DNA from: JAVVHH01 sp963848035
Lineage (GTDB): Bacteria; Pseudomonadota; Alphaproteobacteria; Acetobacterales; Acetobacteraceae
DNA length: 64,000 bases
Direction of reading: 5' to 3'
NCBI GenBank assembly: GCA_963848035.1
Contig: CAWKCD010000001.1
Span: 2,976,001-3,040,000 of the forward strand
Shown: positions 63,277 to 64,000 of the stretch, one piece after another
Numbering within the stretch: position 1 is the stretch's first letter
How the letters are laid out: each line of letters opens with the position of its first letter
Made by a program: the position numbers and the translations under genes
The notes under the pieces: generated by a model
What the model saw: only the letters and a program-made list of their open reading frames with translations
The model's database searches: none
What the model was told of the DNA's origin: nothing

Positions 63277-64000
63277 GCGGGCGTGGCCTGCTTGGCTGCG
63301 GGCTTTGCGGCGGCTTCCTTGGATCGAGCTTCCTCGATCGTGCCGACCATGTAGAGCGAGCTTTCTGCCCAATCGTCGGCTTCGCCATCCAGGATGGCCC
63401 GGCAGCCGGCCAGCGTGTCGGCGCGGCTGACGCTGCGGCCGGGAATGCCGGTGAATGCCTCGGTGACGCTGAAGGGCTGGCTGAGGAAGCGCTGCAGCCG
63501 CCGGGCGCGCTTGACCACGGCCCGGTCGGCCGGCGCCAACTCCTCGATCCCCAGCAGGGCGATGATGTCTTCGAGGTCCTTGAAATGGGCCAGCGTCTGT
63601 CGCGCACGCTCCGCGAGGCGGTAGTGCTCCTCGCCGACGACCAGGGGGTCGAGCAGGGACGACGAGGAGGCGAGGGGATCGATGGCGGGGTAGAAACCGT
63701 CGGCGGCCAGCTTGCGCGACAGCATGATGATGCCGTCCATGTGGGCGGAGATGGCGGTCACTGCCGGGTCGGTGAAGTCATCGGCGGGGACGTAGACGGC
63801 CTGCACCGCGGTCACGGCGGCGCCGGCGACCGAGGCGATGCGTTCCTGCAGCCCGGCGATTTCGGTGGCCAAGGTGGGCTGGTAGCCGACGCGGGACGGC
63901 AGGCGGCCGAGCAGGCTCGAGAGCTCGCTGCCGGCCTGGACGAAGCGGAACACGTTGTCCATCAGGAGAATGACGTTCTGATGCTTCTGGTCGCGGAAAT
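63273..64000 (-). CDS. atpD: N-type ATPase beta subunit, C-terminal part (5' end outside window)
   Basis: The frame is open to the window edge and holds the last ~242 residues of beta. Visible signatures are N-V-I-L-L-M-D-N-V-F-R-F (Walker B region), Q-A-G-S-E-L-S-S-L-L-G-R-L-P-S-R-V-G-Y-Q, Q-A-V-Y-V-P-A-D-D-F-T-D-P and a diverged DELSEED loop (G-I-E-E-L-A-P-A-D). The tail is Lys/Ala-rich. Standing first in the operon, before atpC, is the hallmark order of N-type ATPases. Confidence 0.95.
   Translation of the reverse strand, partial: FRDQKHQNVILLMDNVFRFVQAGSELSSLLGRLPSRVGYQPTLATEIAGLQERIASVAGAAVTAVQAVYVPADDFTDPAVTAISAHMDGIIMLSRKLAADGFYPAIDPLASSSSLLDPLVVGEEHYRLAERARQTLAHFKDLEDIIALLGIEELAPADRAVVKRARRLQRFLSQPFSVTEAFTGIPGRSVSRADTLAGCRAILDGEADDWAESSLYMVGTIEEARSKEAAAKPAAKQATPA

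Overview
The window is about 64 kb of very GC-rich DNA, coding densely on both strands with no gene-free stretch over 300 bases. Gene content, frequent GTG/TTG starts and a dispersed repeat reading R-H-x-E-R-S-A-A-I-Q point to an alphaproteobacterium, most likely Rhodospirillales/Acetobacteraceae-like. This is inference; there is no rRNA or tRNA here to fix it.

Positions 1-45,200 form one large catabolic region: the tail of an amidase, a Rieske protein, three TIM-barrel amidohydrolases, a class II aldolase, a zinc alcohol dehydrogenase, an FMN 2-hydroxyacid dehydrogenase, two ThDP enzymes, two Baeyer-Villiger monooxygenases and a further FMO, a DAD-like cupin, two acyl-CoA synthetases (AMP- and ADP-forming), two class III CoA-transferases, an acyl-CoA dehydrogenase, an enoyl-CoA hydratase, an SDR and a nitronate monooxygenase-like protein. 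Four thiolase-fold proteins come with three OB-fold (DUF35) partners. Five Liv-type periplasmic binding proteins are scattered among these genes, but there is only one Liv permease/ATPase set (39.7-43.1 kb). One TetR regulator sits in the middle, and a TAC-N6-GTA type palindrome recurs before most transcription units, so the region may be one regulon. I read it as uptake and CoA-dependent breakdown of ketone-bearing or alkyl/aromatic carboxylates; the substrate cannot be named from sequence.

Positions 45,200-58,200 are an envelope/stress region: a double PRC-barrel protein, an Mla/MCE lipid-transport operon (mlaE-mlaF-mlaD plus a PqiC-like lipoprotein), an oleate hydratase, a 1457-residue CheB-CheR-PAS-kinase-REC-REC-LuxR protein, a GSP17M-like stress protein and an ABC-2 exporter. 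Four units here share an 11-bp box, GTAGTTTCCGA, at nearly constant distance from the start codon.

Positions 58,200-64,000 (minus strand) hold an N-type ATPase operon in the order atpD-C-Q-R-B-E-F-A-G, with atpD running off the window.

Caveat: at least 16 reading frames are broken by what always looks like a single extra base. The uniform sign suggests uncorrected sequencing insertions more than real decay, so broken genes are listed as CDS with the break position.
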